Positions 1 to 8,137 of a stretch of DNA of 13,192 nt are shown here, piece after piece (within the stretch, counting starts at the first letter, position 1; each line of letters begins with the position of its first letter). Source of the DNA: Bacteroidales bacterium (lineage in GTDB: Bacteria; Bacteroidota; Bacteroidia; Bacteroidales; Dysgonomonadaceae); contig JAAYTC010000023.1 of the NCBI GenBank assembly GCA_012518155.1, positions 1-13,192 on the forward strand, read 5' to 3'. The translations under genes and the position numbers were made by a program. Below the pieces are notes generated by a model. It was given only the letters and a program-made list of their open reading frames with translations. It had not been told where the DNA came from and did not search any database.

Positions 1-348
1 CAAGCTCTTGTACTCTTTTTTGTCTTATAAAAAACGTGTATGTAAATATCTTAAAGATCGCTGTTAGTCTGTCGCCCCGGGGAAAACCAAACGGTGTTCC
101 TTCCAAAAGCGGGTGCAAAGATAGAGATTGTTTTTTTAGCATCCAAACAATTCAACAAGAAAAGTTGATATTTTTCTTTCTTTTTTCCTGCACGCACCCT
201 TAAGATAATACATTTCAACGAGATAACAAAATCAACAAAATTCAACTTTTTTCTTCCCCCGGGAGTCGCGTCTTAAAAAATTGATACGGGGTACAGGGGG
301 AATGACATTTTATGAGTAACTTGCAGCCGATTTTAAACTACATGATTC
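1..348. other. Intergenic region without a supported gene
   Basis: I see no credible coding sequence here. The only open frame of note, on the minus strand, is rich in Lys/Phe from A/T tracts and resembles no family I know. The region holds a strong leftward promoter (116-147) and AT-rich tracts. It also has two CG-rich palindromic patches (around 74-82 and 255-263). I found no good TAnnTTTG element facing right for the ABC transporter, so that gene's promoter is unidentified. Confidence 0.6.
116..147 (-). promoter_or_regulatory. Leftward Bacteroidota-type promoter, TTTG-N20-TATCTTTG
   Basis: On the minus strand the -33 box TTTG (144-147) is followed after exactly 20 bases by TATCTTTG (116-123), a full match to TAnnTTTG. 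Transcription should start near 109 and run off the left edge. No ATG occurs on the minus strand between there and position 1, so the gene it serves has a leader of over 100 bases or starts outside the window. The match is seen; activity is inferred. Confidence 0.6.
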
Positions 349-2187
349 ATGAGAGGTATTATCCGTATCTTACAACGATTCCTGCCACCCTATAAGAAAT
401 ACGTGTTCTTGGCATTTTTTTTCAACATGCTTACCGCAGTGCTGAACGTTTTCTCGCTGGCCACTATTATCCCGATTCTTCAAGTCTTATTTAAGGTGAC
501 TTCGGGTGTTTATGAATTTATCCCGTGGAAAGGTACCGACGCATCGTTCGTGGATATTGCCCTGAACAATGCCAATTGGTACATCACCATGCTAATCGAA
601 ACACGCGGAAGTAGCTTCACCCTGTTGATGCTTGCCGTGGTCTTGATAAGTATGACGCTACTGAAGACGGCAAGTGCCTATTTTGGCTCCTACTTTATTG
701 TACCTGTAAAAACAGGAGTGGTAAAGGATATGCGTGACCGGATCAACGACAAAATTCTTTCCTTGCCACTCGGATTTTTCACGGAAGAGAGAAAGGGAGA
801 TATCTTGGCTCGAATATCGGGAGACGTGAATGAAGTGGAAAACTCGGTAATGAGCTCGTTGGATATGCTTTTCAAGAATCCGATCCTAATCCTTATTTAC
901 TTGGTCACGATGATTGTTTTGAGCTGGCAGCTCACTCTCTTCGTGTTAGTCGTACTCCCGATAATGGGGATGGTGATGGGGCGCGTAGGGAGAACATTGA
1001 AAAGAAGTTCGTTTGAAGCACAAAATAAATGGGGAGAGCTGATGTCGCAGGTGGAAGAAACCCTAAGTGGCCTTCGGGTAATTAAAGCATTTAACGCGGA
1101 GGAGAAGATATCTAAACGCTTTCACGCGGGAAGTGACTTGTTCCGCCGAATGTCGAACCGGATATCTCGCCGCCAATACCTGGCGCATCCCATGAGCGAG
1201 TTTTTGGGCACTATCACCATCGCCATCGTGCTCTGGTTCGGGGGTTCACTTATCCTCAGCGGCGACGGAATGATTGATGCAGCCACTTTCATCTATTATT
1301 TAACCATCTTCTACAGCATTCTTAACCCCGCGAAAGAGTTTTCGAGATCGGCATACGCGGTACAACGCGGATTGGCCTCCATGGAGCGCATTGATAAAAT
1401 ACTGGATGCTGAAAATACAATCGTGGAATCGGCACGGCCCAAAAAGGCGAACTTCAAAGAAGTCATTGAATACAGGGATGTATGGTTCCGTTACAAAGAA
1501 GATTGGGTAATCAAAGGGGTCAATCTCACGATTGGCAAAGGAAAAACCATCGCCCTGGTCGGCCAATCCGGATCGGGAAAATCGACAGCTGCCGACCTGC
1601 TTCCGCGGTTTTATGATATCCAAAAGGGGGGAATATTTATAGATGGGGTAAATATAAAAGAGATGGCACTGCACGATTTACGATTGCTAATGGGAAACGT
1701 GAATCAAGAGCCCATCCTATTCAATGATACTTTTTATAACAATATTGCCTTCGGGGTAAGTCAAACTACCGAGAGCCAGGTGAAAGAAGCGGCGAAAATC
1801 GCGAATGCGCACGATTTTATCATGGCAACCAGCGAGGGATATCAGACCAATATCGGAGACAGGGGAGGAAAGCTCTCCGGCGGGCAACGCCAACGTATAA
1901 GCATCGCACGAGCGATATTGAGGAATCCGGAAATATTAATTTTAGACGAGGCGACTTCGGCACTCGACACCGATTCTGAAAGGCTCGTTCAAGAAGCATT
2001 AGATAACCTGATGAGAGACCGCACGACCATCGTGATTGCTCACCGGCTTTCCACGATTAAAAATGCCGATGAGATTCACGTGCTAAAGGAGGGCGAGATC
2101 GTTGAATCGGGTCAACACTCGAGCCTATACGCCCTGGGCGGGTACTACACGAAACTGTGCGATATGCAAGGCGACTTAGTCGAATAA
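349..2187 (+). CDS. ABC exporter, MsbA-like lipid/multidrug transporter (fused membrane and ATPase domains)
   Basis: A half-transporter with membrane and nucleotide-binding domains fused in 612 residues, the usual length for type IV (MsbA/multidrug) ABC exporters, which work as homodimers in the inner membrane. Hydrophobic segments lie at about 16-48, 90-118, 175-210 (a pair), 283-305 and 310-328. The ATPase domain is complete: Walker A GQSGSGKST at 405-413 (Lys411), Q-loop Gln453, signature LSGGQ at 509-513, Walker B ILILDE at 529-534 and H-loop His565. The start MRGIIRILQRF gives the normal short cytoplasmic elbow helix. MsbA-type proteins flip lipid A core or other lipids; the substrate here cannot be read from sequence. 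Its stop codon directly abuts that of the convergent dehydratase gene. No clear promoter was found upstream. Confidence 0.93.
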   Translation: MRGIIRILQRFLPPYKKYVFLAFFFNMLTAVLNVFSLATIIPILQVLFKVTSGVYEFIPWKGTDASFVDIALNNANWYITMLIETRGSSFTLLMLAVVLISMTLLKTASAYFGSYFIVPVKTGVVKDMRDRINDKILSLPLGFFTEERKGDILARISGDVNEVENSVMSSLDMLFKNPILILIYLVTMIVLSWQLTLFVLVVLPIMGMVMGRVGRTLKRSSFEAQNKWGELMSQVEETLSGLRVIKAFNAEEKISKRFHAGSDLFRRMSNRISRRQYLAHPMSEFLGTITIAIVLWFGGSLILSGDGMIDAATFIYYLTIFYSILNPAKEFSRSAYAVQRGLASMERIDKILDAENTIVESARPKKANFKEVIEYRDVWFRYKEDWVIKGVNLTIGKGKTIALVGQSGSGKSTAADLLPRFYDIQKGGIFIDGVNIKEMALHDLRLLMGNVNQEPILFNDTFYNNIAFGVSQTTESQVKEAAKIANAHDFIMATSEGYQTNIGDRGGKLSGGQRQRISIARAILRNPEILILDEATSALDTDSERLVQEALDNLMRDRTTIVIAHRLSTIKNADEIHVLKEGEIVESGQHSSLYALGGYYTKLCDMQGDLVE

Positions 2188-4128
2188 TTACTCCTTTGAG
2201 ATTACTGTTTCTTTCTCGATTTTCTCTAATAGAGTATCAACCGCTTCGAAGGGTGAATTGATGCTCCGAAACTCGGGCACTATCTCTTTCATTTTTTTCA
2301 CCGTACGCATATCATCGTAATCGTATGAAACACGAATAAGCGTATCCACCATCTTGCTCACCTCGCTGTATTCGTATTCGCGTACATTGGCAATCATGAT
2401 TTTCTCGTGGTGAGTGGGTTTGGTGTGCTCCGCCTGATTGAGTAGCTCCTCGTAGAGCTTCTCACCATGTCGTAGGCCGGTAAATTCAATTTTAATACTC
2501 TTCATCCCCGATAAACGAATCATCCGTTTAGCCAGGTCTAGAATGCGGACCGGTTTACCCATATCAAAAATATAGATCTCTCCTCCCCTGCCCATGGCAC
2601 CCGCCTCCAGCACCAGCTGACACGCCTCGGGGATGGTCATGAAATAGCGAATGATTTCGGGATGAGTCACCGTCACCGGCCCCCCGTGCTTTATTTGATC
2701 TCTAAAAAGAGGAATCACCGACCCGTTGGAACCCAACACGTTGCCGAACCGAGTAGTGATAAATTGAGTAGGCCGATCACTTTTCCCTTCCATATGTTTA
2801 GAAAGCGACTGCACGTATATTTCACAAATTCTCTTTGAGCACCCCATCACGTTCGAGGGGTTTACCGCTTTATCGGTAGACACCATCACGAATTTACGCG
2901 CGTTGAATTTCACCGCCAAGTCTGCCACAATTTTTGTACCCAATATATTTGTCTGCACTGCCTCCGACACGTTCACCTCCATCATGGGCACGTGTTTATA
3001 AGCCGCGGCATGAAAGATGTATTGCGGCCGTGTACGCGAAAAAACGCGTTCCATGCGAGAAGCATTGCTCACGTTGGCCACGACAACCTCGGCACGCAGC
3101 TCTCGCCACTGCTCCTGCAACTCGAGACGCATATCGTGTAGGGGTGTTTCGGCTTGATCGATTAAGATGATGCTATACGGGTTGAACTTGGCAACCTGGC
3201 GGACAATTTCGCTACCAATTGAACCGGCAGCACCGGTAACCATTACCCTTTTACCTTCGATGTTCGACGCGATCTCCAGCATATTGATATGAATAGGATC
3301 CCTGGGTAAAAGGTCCTCGATCTGCACATCCTTCAACTGCTCCTTGCGCGTGATGGTTCCATTCCACTCGTTAATAGGAACGGTTGTAAGCAACGAAATA
3401 TTGTGGTCCACGAAGTTAGCCAGCATGTTCGAGTTTTTAATTTCATCCATCTTTTGAGGCGACACGATGATTGTTTTCACATCTTTGCTCTCGAGTATTC
3501 GAAAGAGGTTCTCGTTATTCGCGTGAATGGTCACTCCCATTAACTCTTTCCCTACCATGTGATTCTCATCAGAGATAAAACCAAGCACACGATAATTGAA
3601 CTCACTATTGCCTTTAAGTGCTTTTGCTACACTGATTCCCGCTTCTTTCGTACCATAAATGAAAACATTCACCGGCTTGGCACTACTGCCTGTTATCGCC
3701 TCGTAAACCTCTTTTACAAGGATACGGGAGAAAATCATTAAGAAGATATTCAAGAAGAAAATAGCAACAAAGGTGATATCGGAAAGATGGAAACCTTGGC
3801 TATACCGCTGCAACACTTTTACTGCCAAGTAAGTAAGGCCGTAACCGACAACAAGCGAGTAAGTGATTCTTAACAAATCGGTGAAGGATGAAAAACGCAA
3901 AATACCGCTAAAGGTACGGAACGTGACAAACGTAATGGTATTAAAAAGGACCAAGAGAATACACAACGTGGTACCATCTCCTCTTACCTCAGGCGTAAGA
4001 CCGCTAAAACCATACATGACCAAATACATGGAAAGGCATGAAAAAACGATCATGAGAAGATCCATTACGAGAATCGCCGACCGGGAAAGCACCCTACGCG
4101 ACAAGAAATTTTGAATAATTTTGCTCAT
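2188..4128 (-). CDS. Membrane-bound nucleotide-sugar epimerase/dehydratase (CapD/WbpM/FlaA1 family)
   Basis: Probably a UDP-HexNAc 4,6-dehydratase or related enzyme making modified sugars for capsule, LPS or glycoprotein glycans. With the start chosen (MSKIIQNFLS) it has 646 residues. Hydrophobic helices lie at about 18-40, 54-70, 88-104 and 117-136. A CoA-binding-like Rossmann domain spans about 150-250, and a short-chain dehydrogenase domain runs from about 293. NAD motif TGAAGSIGSE sits at 298-307. The active site VSTDKAVNPSNVMGCSKR has Thr418-Asp419-Lys420 and Met428-x3-Lys432, so the usual SDR Tyr is Met, as known for WbpM and PglF. An in-frame ATG at 4212 would add 28 residues and cut the gap to the upstream protease from 114 to 30 bases. 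I prefer 4128 because the transmembrane core of homologues starts close to it. Last gene of a leftward set; exact sugar unknown. Confidence 0.9.
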   Translation of the reverse strand: MSKIIQNFLSRRVLSRSAILVMDLLMIVFSCLSMYLVMYGFSGLTPEVRGDGTTLCILLVLFNTITFVTFRTFSGILRFSSFTDLLRITYSLVVGYGLTYLAVKVLQRYSQGFHLSDITFVAIFFLNIFLMIFSRILVKEVYEAITGSSAKPVNVFIYGTKEAGISVAKALKGNSEFNYRVLGFISDENHMVGKELMGVTIHANNENLFRILESKDVKTIIVSPQKMDEIKNSNMLANFVDHNISLLTTVPINEWNGTITRKEQLKDVQIEDLLPRDPIHINMLEIASNIEGKRVMVTGAAGSIGSEIVRQVAKFNPYSIILIDQAETPLHDMRLELQEQWRELRAEVVVANVSNASRMERVFSRTRPQYIFHAAAYKHVPMMEVNVSEAVQTNILGTKIVADLAVKFNARKFVMVSTDKAVNPSNVMGCSKRICEIYVQSLSKHMEGKSDRPTQFITTRFGNVLGSNGSVIPLFRDQIKHGGPVTVTHPEIIRYFMTIPEACQLVLEAGAMGRGGEIYIFDMGKPVRILDLAKRMIRLSGMKSIKIEFTGLRHGEKLYEELLNQAEHTKPTHHEKIMIANVREYEYSEVSKMVDTLIRVSYDYDDMRTVKKMKEIVPEFRSINSPFEAVDTLLEKIEKETVISKE

Positions 4129-4242
4129 AAAGATTCTGTTTAACGCCCATCCTATCTTACGACAGGCGGTATATAGGTATAAACATTCCGGCGGCAATAA
4201 GGTTTGATACAAACCCCGCCATACTATTTCCTGCTCCGGGGC

Positions 4243-5877
4243 CTACCCCCTGTATACTTCGTTTATAATTGCTTCCCTGTCTGTTTTACCTGTTTCAATC
4301 AACTCGACACCCTTTTTAATAAGCGGGTCGTCTTTGTAATAGGCTTCCCAGAAACCCTCTTCACCGAAAAAATTTCTTACGATATACGCGTGCATCACGT
4401 TATCCAGCAAGTCGCTCGACTCCTGTATATAATAGGGCCGCCTACGAATACCGTGATGATCGGCATAACTCACCAGGTTTAACAGCAATGGCTGTTGAAG
4501 AAGGTATTTGTGAAGCTCTTGCCAAGTTTCAAAACTGTTTAGTTTTTCCCGGTTCACATCGGAGTAGAGCATCGCGTACTCTTCATCGAGCCGCCTATTT
4601 ACCACCGCGTTATAATAGGAGTTGATCCCCGTTGTATCTCTGGCAATAAACAGATCGGGCATGATGCCATCCCCTCCATACACGGTTCTACCGCCCAACG
4701 TGGTAAATGGAACGAGATTATTCGTGGTGTCCACGTTCACGTAGTCGCCCCGCAAGTATCGATTTATCGCGTCCATCTCGTATTCGTCGTATTTTCCTTT
4801 CTCGTATCCCCTTTGGATAGATCTGCCGGAAGCCGTGTAATATCTTGCCACGGTAAGCCGAACCACCGAACCGTCGGGGAAATTGCGCTGGCTTTGCACC
4901 AGTCCCTTTCCGAACGAACGCCTCCCGATAACCAGCCCTCTATCGTGATCCTGTATCGCCCCGGCGAATATTTCACTGGCAGAAGCACTCAGCTCATCAA
5001 TCAAGACAACCACATCGTCCTCCTTGCATGTTCCTGATCCATTGGCGTAGTTATCCGCCCGAGGGAAGTTCCTTCCTTCGGTATAAACAATCAGGTCGCC
5101 TTTGTCAAGAAACTCGTTAAGCATGGCCACCACCACATCAAGCGACCCACCGACATTACCCCGTAAGTCGATCACGAAACCGGTTGCTCCCCTACTTTTC
5201 AACATAGAAATTGCTGAAATGAACTCACTGAAAGTGTTGAACCCGAAGTTCCGCCCGAGTTTAATAAATCCGATCTTATCCGTGAGCATATAAGTCGCGT
5301 TTACGCTGTTCATCGGGATGTCGTCCCGCGTTACGGTAATATTGATCAAGTCATCCGCCTCGTTACGCCGTATCCCGAGCGTAACTTCCGATCCGCGTTC
5401 GCCGCGCAATGTTTTTAAAACATCCTCGTTTTGAATCTTTTTTCCTGCCATTAGGCTATCATCCACCATCACTATCCGGTCCCACGGCATGATACCGGCC
5501 GCTTCAGAAGGCCCTCCGGGAACGATGCTCGTGACCACGATCGTGTCTCTTAACACGTAAAAGCTGACTCCGATACCGGAAAAGTGGCCCTCCAGGTCTT
5601 CATTTACCCGCTTCATCTGCGCGGCTGAAATATACTCCGAGTGCGGATCCAGTTCGTGAATGATATGGGGCAGCGCGTCTTCCACAAGCAGTCGCGTGTT
5701 AACCGTGTCAACGTACGACTCCCGGATGTAGTTTAAAACAGCATCGATCTTTCCCGAGCTCTCCATCCGTCCCGAAGCACCGAACTGCCCATATTTACTC
5801 CCTACAAATATTCCTATCGCGATTCCTATACTTACCCAAATCGGGAGCCATACTCCTATTTTTTTTCTTGAACTCAT
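4243..5877 (-). CDS. S41 family C-terminal processing peptidase (CtpA/Tsp-like)
   Basis: A periplasmic serine protease anchored by one N-terminal helix (about 8-26, after SSRKK). Family members cleave proteins from near their C-termini. A PDZ domain spans about 97-172 (GHFSGIGVSF, then PGGPSEAAGI). The catalytic domain carries the Ser-Lys dyad: Ser299 in SASASE and Lys324 in SFGKG, 25 residues apart as in E. coli Tsp (Ser430/Lys455). The oxyanion-region motif DLRGNVGGSL lies at 237-246. At 544 residues it has about 130 residues beyond the protease core, a size typical of Bacteroidales versions; that tail has no motif I recognise. It lies 20 bases after the deaminase gene on the same strand, suggesting co-transcription, though not an obvious shared function. 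Confidence 0.92.
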   Translation of the reverse strand: MSSRKKIGVWLPIWVSIGIAIGIFVGSKYGQFGASGRMESSGKIDAVLNYIRESYVDTVNTRLLVEDALPHIIHELDPHSEYISAAQMKRVNEDLEGHFSGIGVSFYVLRDTIVVTSIVPGGPSEAAGIMPWDRIVMVDDSLMAGKKIQNEDVLKTLRGERGSEVTLGIRRNEADDLINITVTRDDIPMNSVNATYMLTDKIGFIKLGRNFGFNTFSEFISAISMLKSRGATGFVIDLRGNVGGSLDVVVAMLNEFLDKGDLIVYTEGRNFPRADNYANGSGTCKEDDVVVLIDELSASASEIFAGAIQDHDRGLVIGRRSFGKGLVQSQRNFPDGSVVRLTVARYYTASGRSIQRGYEKGKYDEYEMDAINRYLRGDYVNVDTTNNLVPFTTLGGRTVYGGDGIMPDLFIARDTTGINSYYNAVVNRRLDEEYAMLYSDVNREKLNSFETWQELHKYLLQQPLLLNLVSYADHHGIRRRPYYIQESSDLLDNVMHAYIVRNFFGEEGFWEAYYKDDPLIKKGVELIETGKTDREAIINEVYRG

Positions 5878-5897
5878 CCAATTCCTTTCTCTTATTT

Positions 5898-6332
5898 TTA
5901 TTTGCCCATTTCAACGGCAACCAGATCAATCTCTGCTCTTTTCAACAGGTCAACCCCATCGCTCAAACGATAAACGTCGGCATATACCACCCTTTTTATC
6001 CCGGCTTGAATAATCAGTTTCGCGCACTCGATGCAGGGCGATGAGGTCACGTAGAGCGTGGCACCCTCGCTACTATTGTTGGAACGAGCCACCTTGGTTA
6101 TGGCGTTTGCTTCCGCGTGCAACACGTAGGGCTTCGTGGTATCCTGCTCATCCTCGCAAACATTTTCGAAGCCGGAAGGCGTACCGTTATACCCGTCCGA
6201 GATTATCATTTTCTCCTTCACCAGAAGCGCTCCCACCTTTCTACGTTTACAATATGAATTCTCGGCCCAAATAAAAGCCATGCGCATGTAGCGTTCATCC
6301 AGTTGGGTCTGCTTATCTTCGTTTTTTTTCAT
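5898..6332 (-). CDS. comEB: dCMP deaminase / ComEB-type cytidine deaminase family protein
   Basis: A zinc-dependent deaminase of 144 residues, the common length for the dCMP deaminase/ComEB family, which converts dCMP to dUMP for thymidylate synthesis. The zinc and catalytic residues are all visible: HAE at 72-74 (His72 ligand, Glu74 proton shuttle) and PCIEC at 99-103 (Cys100, Cys103). The motif DGYNGTPSG at 46-54 is typical of dCMP deaminases and favours that activity over cytidine or guanine deamination. Translation starts 5 bases after the nadC stop, so the two are almost certainly co-transcribed. The symbol follows the common annotation of this subfamily; a competence role is not implied. 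Confidence 0.9.
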   Translation of the reverse strand: MKKNEDKQTQLDERYMRMAFIWAENSYCKRRKVGALLVKEKMIISDGYNGTPSGFENVCEDEQDTTKPYVLHAEANAITKVARSNNSSEGATLYVTSSPCIECAKLIIQAGIKRVVYADVYRLSDGVDLLKRAEIDLVAVEMGK

Positions 6333-6337
6333 TTCAA

Positions 6338-7186
6338 CTATTCAACGGCTTTTAAACTCATGTCGAGGCTTTTCACGGAGTGCGTGAGTGCGCCCACTGA
6401 TATATAGTCCACCCCCGCCTCGGCATAATCACGGATATCGTCGCGCGTGATCCCGCCGGACGACTCGAGTTCGACCCTCCCTGCCACCATTCGCACGGCC
6501 TCGCGGGTGACCTCGGGAGAAAAGTTGTCGAGCATGATTCGATCCACCCCTCCAACTTCCAGTGCTTCGGTCAATTCGTTAAGGTTTCTCACCTCAATTT
6601 CGATCTTAAGATCCCGTTTTTTTTCCTTCACGTAGCGATGTGCACCCCGAATAGCCTGTTCAATTCCTCCTGCAAAATCAACATGATTATCTTTTAACAA
6701 AATCATATCAAAAAGCCCAAGACGATGATTTTCACCGCCACCAATTTTCACCGCCTGTTTTTCTAAAATACGCATTCCCGGGGTGGTTTTTCGCGTATCA
6801 ATCACTTTTGCTTTCGTGCCCTTTAGCAACCCTACATATTCTCGGGTAACGGTAGCTATGCCACTCATCCGCTGCATGATATTTAGGACAATCCGCTCCG
6901 TTTGCAAGAGTGAGTGCACTTTTCCTGAAACAACAAAGGCAATATCGCCCGGTTTTACCGGGGCACCATCCTTCAGTAACACCTCCAGTTGCAAGCCGGG
7001 GTCGAAATTACCGAATACCTTCTTGGCTATTTCAACACCCGCGAGAACGCCCGCTTCTTTGACAAGCAGCTGTGAACGACCCATTTCCGACTCGGGTATA
7101 CTGCACAAAGTAGTGTGGTCTCCCTCGCCGATATCTTCGGCAAAGGCCAATGTTATAAGGTTATTGATTAACTCTTTTTCATCCAT
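6338..7186 (-). CDS. nadC: Nicotinate-nucleotide pyrophosphorylase (carboxylating), quinolinate phosphoribosyltransferase
   Basis: Catalyses quinolinate + PRPP to nicotinate mononucleotide, CO2 and PPi, the step of de novo NAD synthesis after NadA/NadB. The 282 residues match the family length. Recognisable active-site stretches are QTER at 95-98, DTRKTTPGMR at 130-139 (Arg132, Lys133, Arg139), GGENHRLGL with His154-Arg155, LLKDNH with Lys165, EVEVR-like IEIEVR (Glu198), MLDN with Asp220, SSGGI at 242-246 and SVGALTHS at 263-270 near the C-terminus. First gene of the leftward set. nadA and nadB are not in the window. A TACTTTTG promoter element lies 85 bases upstream, back-to-back with that of rlmH. 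Confidence 0.95.
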   Translation of the reverse strand: MDEKELINNLITLAFAEDIGEGDHTTLCSIPESEMGRSQLLVKEAGVLAGVEIAKKVFGNFDPGLQLEVLLKDGAPVKPGDIAFVVSGKVHSLLQTERIVLNIMQRMSGIATVTREYVGLLKGTKAKVIDTRKTTPGMRILEKQAVKIGGGENHRLGLFDMILLKDNHVDFAGGIEQAIRGAHRYVKEKKRDLKIEIEVRNLNELTEALEVGGVDRIMLDNFSPEVTREAVRMVAGRVELESSGGITRDDIRDYAEAGVDYISVGALTHSVKSLDMSLKAVE

Positions 7187-7270
7187 AGTTTAAACGAAAT
7201 CCAAATCCATTCATTCAATTGATAAACAGATCAACTGTACGTTTTGTTATAAATTCACCCAATTTCACTA

Positions 7271-7278
7271 CAAAAGTA
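7271..7278 (-). promoter_or_regulatory. -7 promoter element TACTTTTG for nadC
   Basis: An exact TAnnTTTG match on the minus strand, about 85 bases upstream of the nadC ATG. No TTTG is seen 19-21 bases further upstream, so the call rests on the -7 box and its position in the divergent gap. Confidence 0.4.
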
Positions 7279-7290
7279 CAAAAAAAACGT

Positions 7291-7298
7291 TACATTTG
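7291..7298 (+). promoter_or_regulatory. -7 promoter element TACATTTG for rlmH
   Basis: An exact TAnnTTTG match on the plus strand, 65 bases before the chosen rlmH ATG. It lies only 12 bases from the opposing nadC element. No clear -33 box is visible. It also overlaps the alternative upstream start of rlmH at 7298, which argues against that start. Confidence 0.45.
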
Positions 7299-7363
7299 TG
7301 GTTATCGGGACATTATTCGTCTTTGAAGATCAATTTATTTCAATAAATGAGGCTATAATCGCG

Positions 7364-7837
7364 ATGAAGATAGGTTTACTCTCCGTGGGGAAGACGGACA
7401 ACAAGCATTTTGCACGTATTATCGAAGATTACACGAAAAAAATAAATTATTACCTGCCCTTTGAGATGATATATGTACCGGACGTGAAAAACCGGGGGAG
7501 GCTGCCTACTACCGAAATAAAGAAGGCAGAGGAGGAAAAGTTACTCGCTGCAATGCATCCATCCGATCAGGTAGTACTGCTTGACGACAAGGGGAAACAA
7601 TTGGATTCTCCCGGTTTTTCCGTTTATCTCGAAAAGAAAATGATTTCCGTCCCAAAACGGTTACTGTTTATCGTGGGCGGGCCCTATGGGTTCTCGCCCG
7701 GGCTGTACAACCGCGCTACCGACCGTTTATCACTTTCGCCCATGACGTTCACTCACGAGATGGTAAGGATGATATTCGCGGAGCAGCTTTATCGGGCTAT
7801 GACCATCCTTAACAATGAACCCTACCACCACGAGTGA
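7364..7837 (+). CDS. rlmH: 23S rRNA (pseudouridine1915-N3)-methyltransferase RlmH
   Basis: A SPOUT-fold methyltransferase that methylates pseudouridine 1915 in helix 69 of 23S rRNA, acting on assembled 70S ribosomes and using SAM. The start MKIGLLSVGKT matches the family N-terminus and gives 157 residues (family usually 155-159). An in-frame ATG at 7298 would add 22 residues but sits on the promoter element. The SAM-binding knot is visible: LLFIVGGPYGFS at 100-111 and LSLSPMTFTHEMVRMIFAEQ at 122-141, ending in the family's YHH tail. Divergent from nadC. The downstream membrane-protein gene appears to have its own promoter. Confidence 0.95.
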   Translation: MKIGLLSVGKTDNKHFARIIEDYTKKINYYLPFEMIYVPDVKNRGRLPTTEIKKAEEEKLLAAMHPSDQVVLLDDKGKQLDSPGFSVYLEKKMISVPKRLLFIVGGPYGFSPGLYNRATDRLSLSPMTFTHEMVRMIFAEQLYRAMTILNNEPYHHE

Positions 7838-7891
7838 TGGGATGTTTACATCATAATTTTCATCGTGCAGGATGGGATAAAATCGCTCAGA

Positions 7892-7923
7892 TTCGATAGA
7901 ATCATTTAGTTGGTTTATCTTTG
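7892..7923 (+). promoter_or_regulatory. Promoter TTCG-N20-TATCTTTG upstream of the 61-residue membrane protein
   Basis: The -7 box TATCTTTG at 7916-7923 matches TAnnTTTG. A near-consensus -33 box TTCG (7892-7895; consensus TTTG) lies 20 bases upstream. The start would fall near 7930, giving a leader of only about 10 bases before the ATG at 7941. This supports the small gene as real and separately transcribed. Confidence 0.55.
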
Positions 7924-7940
7924 TAAAAAAACAGGTCGAA

Positions 7941-8126
7941 ATGGCAAAAAAGAAAACAGTACTCACCATAATGTGGATCGTGATCGCGATAATAGCCCTT
8001 GCCGCTATTGCTTCACTCATCATTTTTCCAAGATGGAAAGGAATGTTTTTAGCGGGTAGCGGTGGTTTTCTCATCCTGAATCTCCTCTTATCGATGTTTT
8101 TCATTCATCGCAACTTTAAAAACTAA
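7941..8126 (+). CDS. Small two-helix membrane protein, function unknown
   Basis: A 61-residue protein that I do not recognise. It starts with a basic stretch (MAKKKT), has a first hydrophobic helix at about 7-29 and a short loop with PRWKGM. A second helix lies at about 37-54, and it ends in a basic tail (HRNFKN). By the positive-inside rule both ends should be cytoplasmic. Support for its being a gene comes from the promoter with proper spacing just upstream and from clean hydrophobic periodicity; an opposing frame of 124 residues over the same DNA lacks both. It ends 11 bases before the convergent AlkD-like gene, with no visible terminator between them. No role is inferred. Confidence 0.65.
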   Translation: MAKKKTVLTIMWIVIAIIALAAIASLIIFPRWKGMFLAGSGGFLILNLLLSMFFIHRNFKN

Positions 8127-8137
8127 CGCGAACAGGC

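Noticed and set aside
51..245. 64-residue open frame on the minus strand
   Set aside because: It is translated from A/T tracts, resembles no family, and its frame overlaps a strong promoter on the same strand.
4129..4212. 28-residue N-terminal extension of the sugar dehydratase
   Set aside because: The extension is Cys/Tyr-rich and unlike the short cytoplasmic start of the family; the ATG at 4128 precedes the first membrane helix. Not fully excluded, because the upstream start would give tighter operon spacing.
7298..7363. 22-residue N-terminal extension of RlmH
   Set aside because: The family N-terminus begins at MKIGLLSVGKT, and the upstream ATG overlaps the TACATTTG promoter element.
7730..8104. 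124-residue minus-strand frame opposite rlmH and the small membrane protein
   Set aside because: It overlaps the end of a certain gene (rlmH) and opposes a better-supported small gene with its own promoter.
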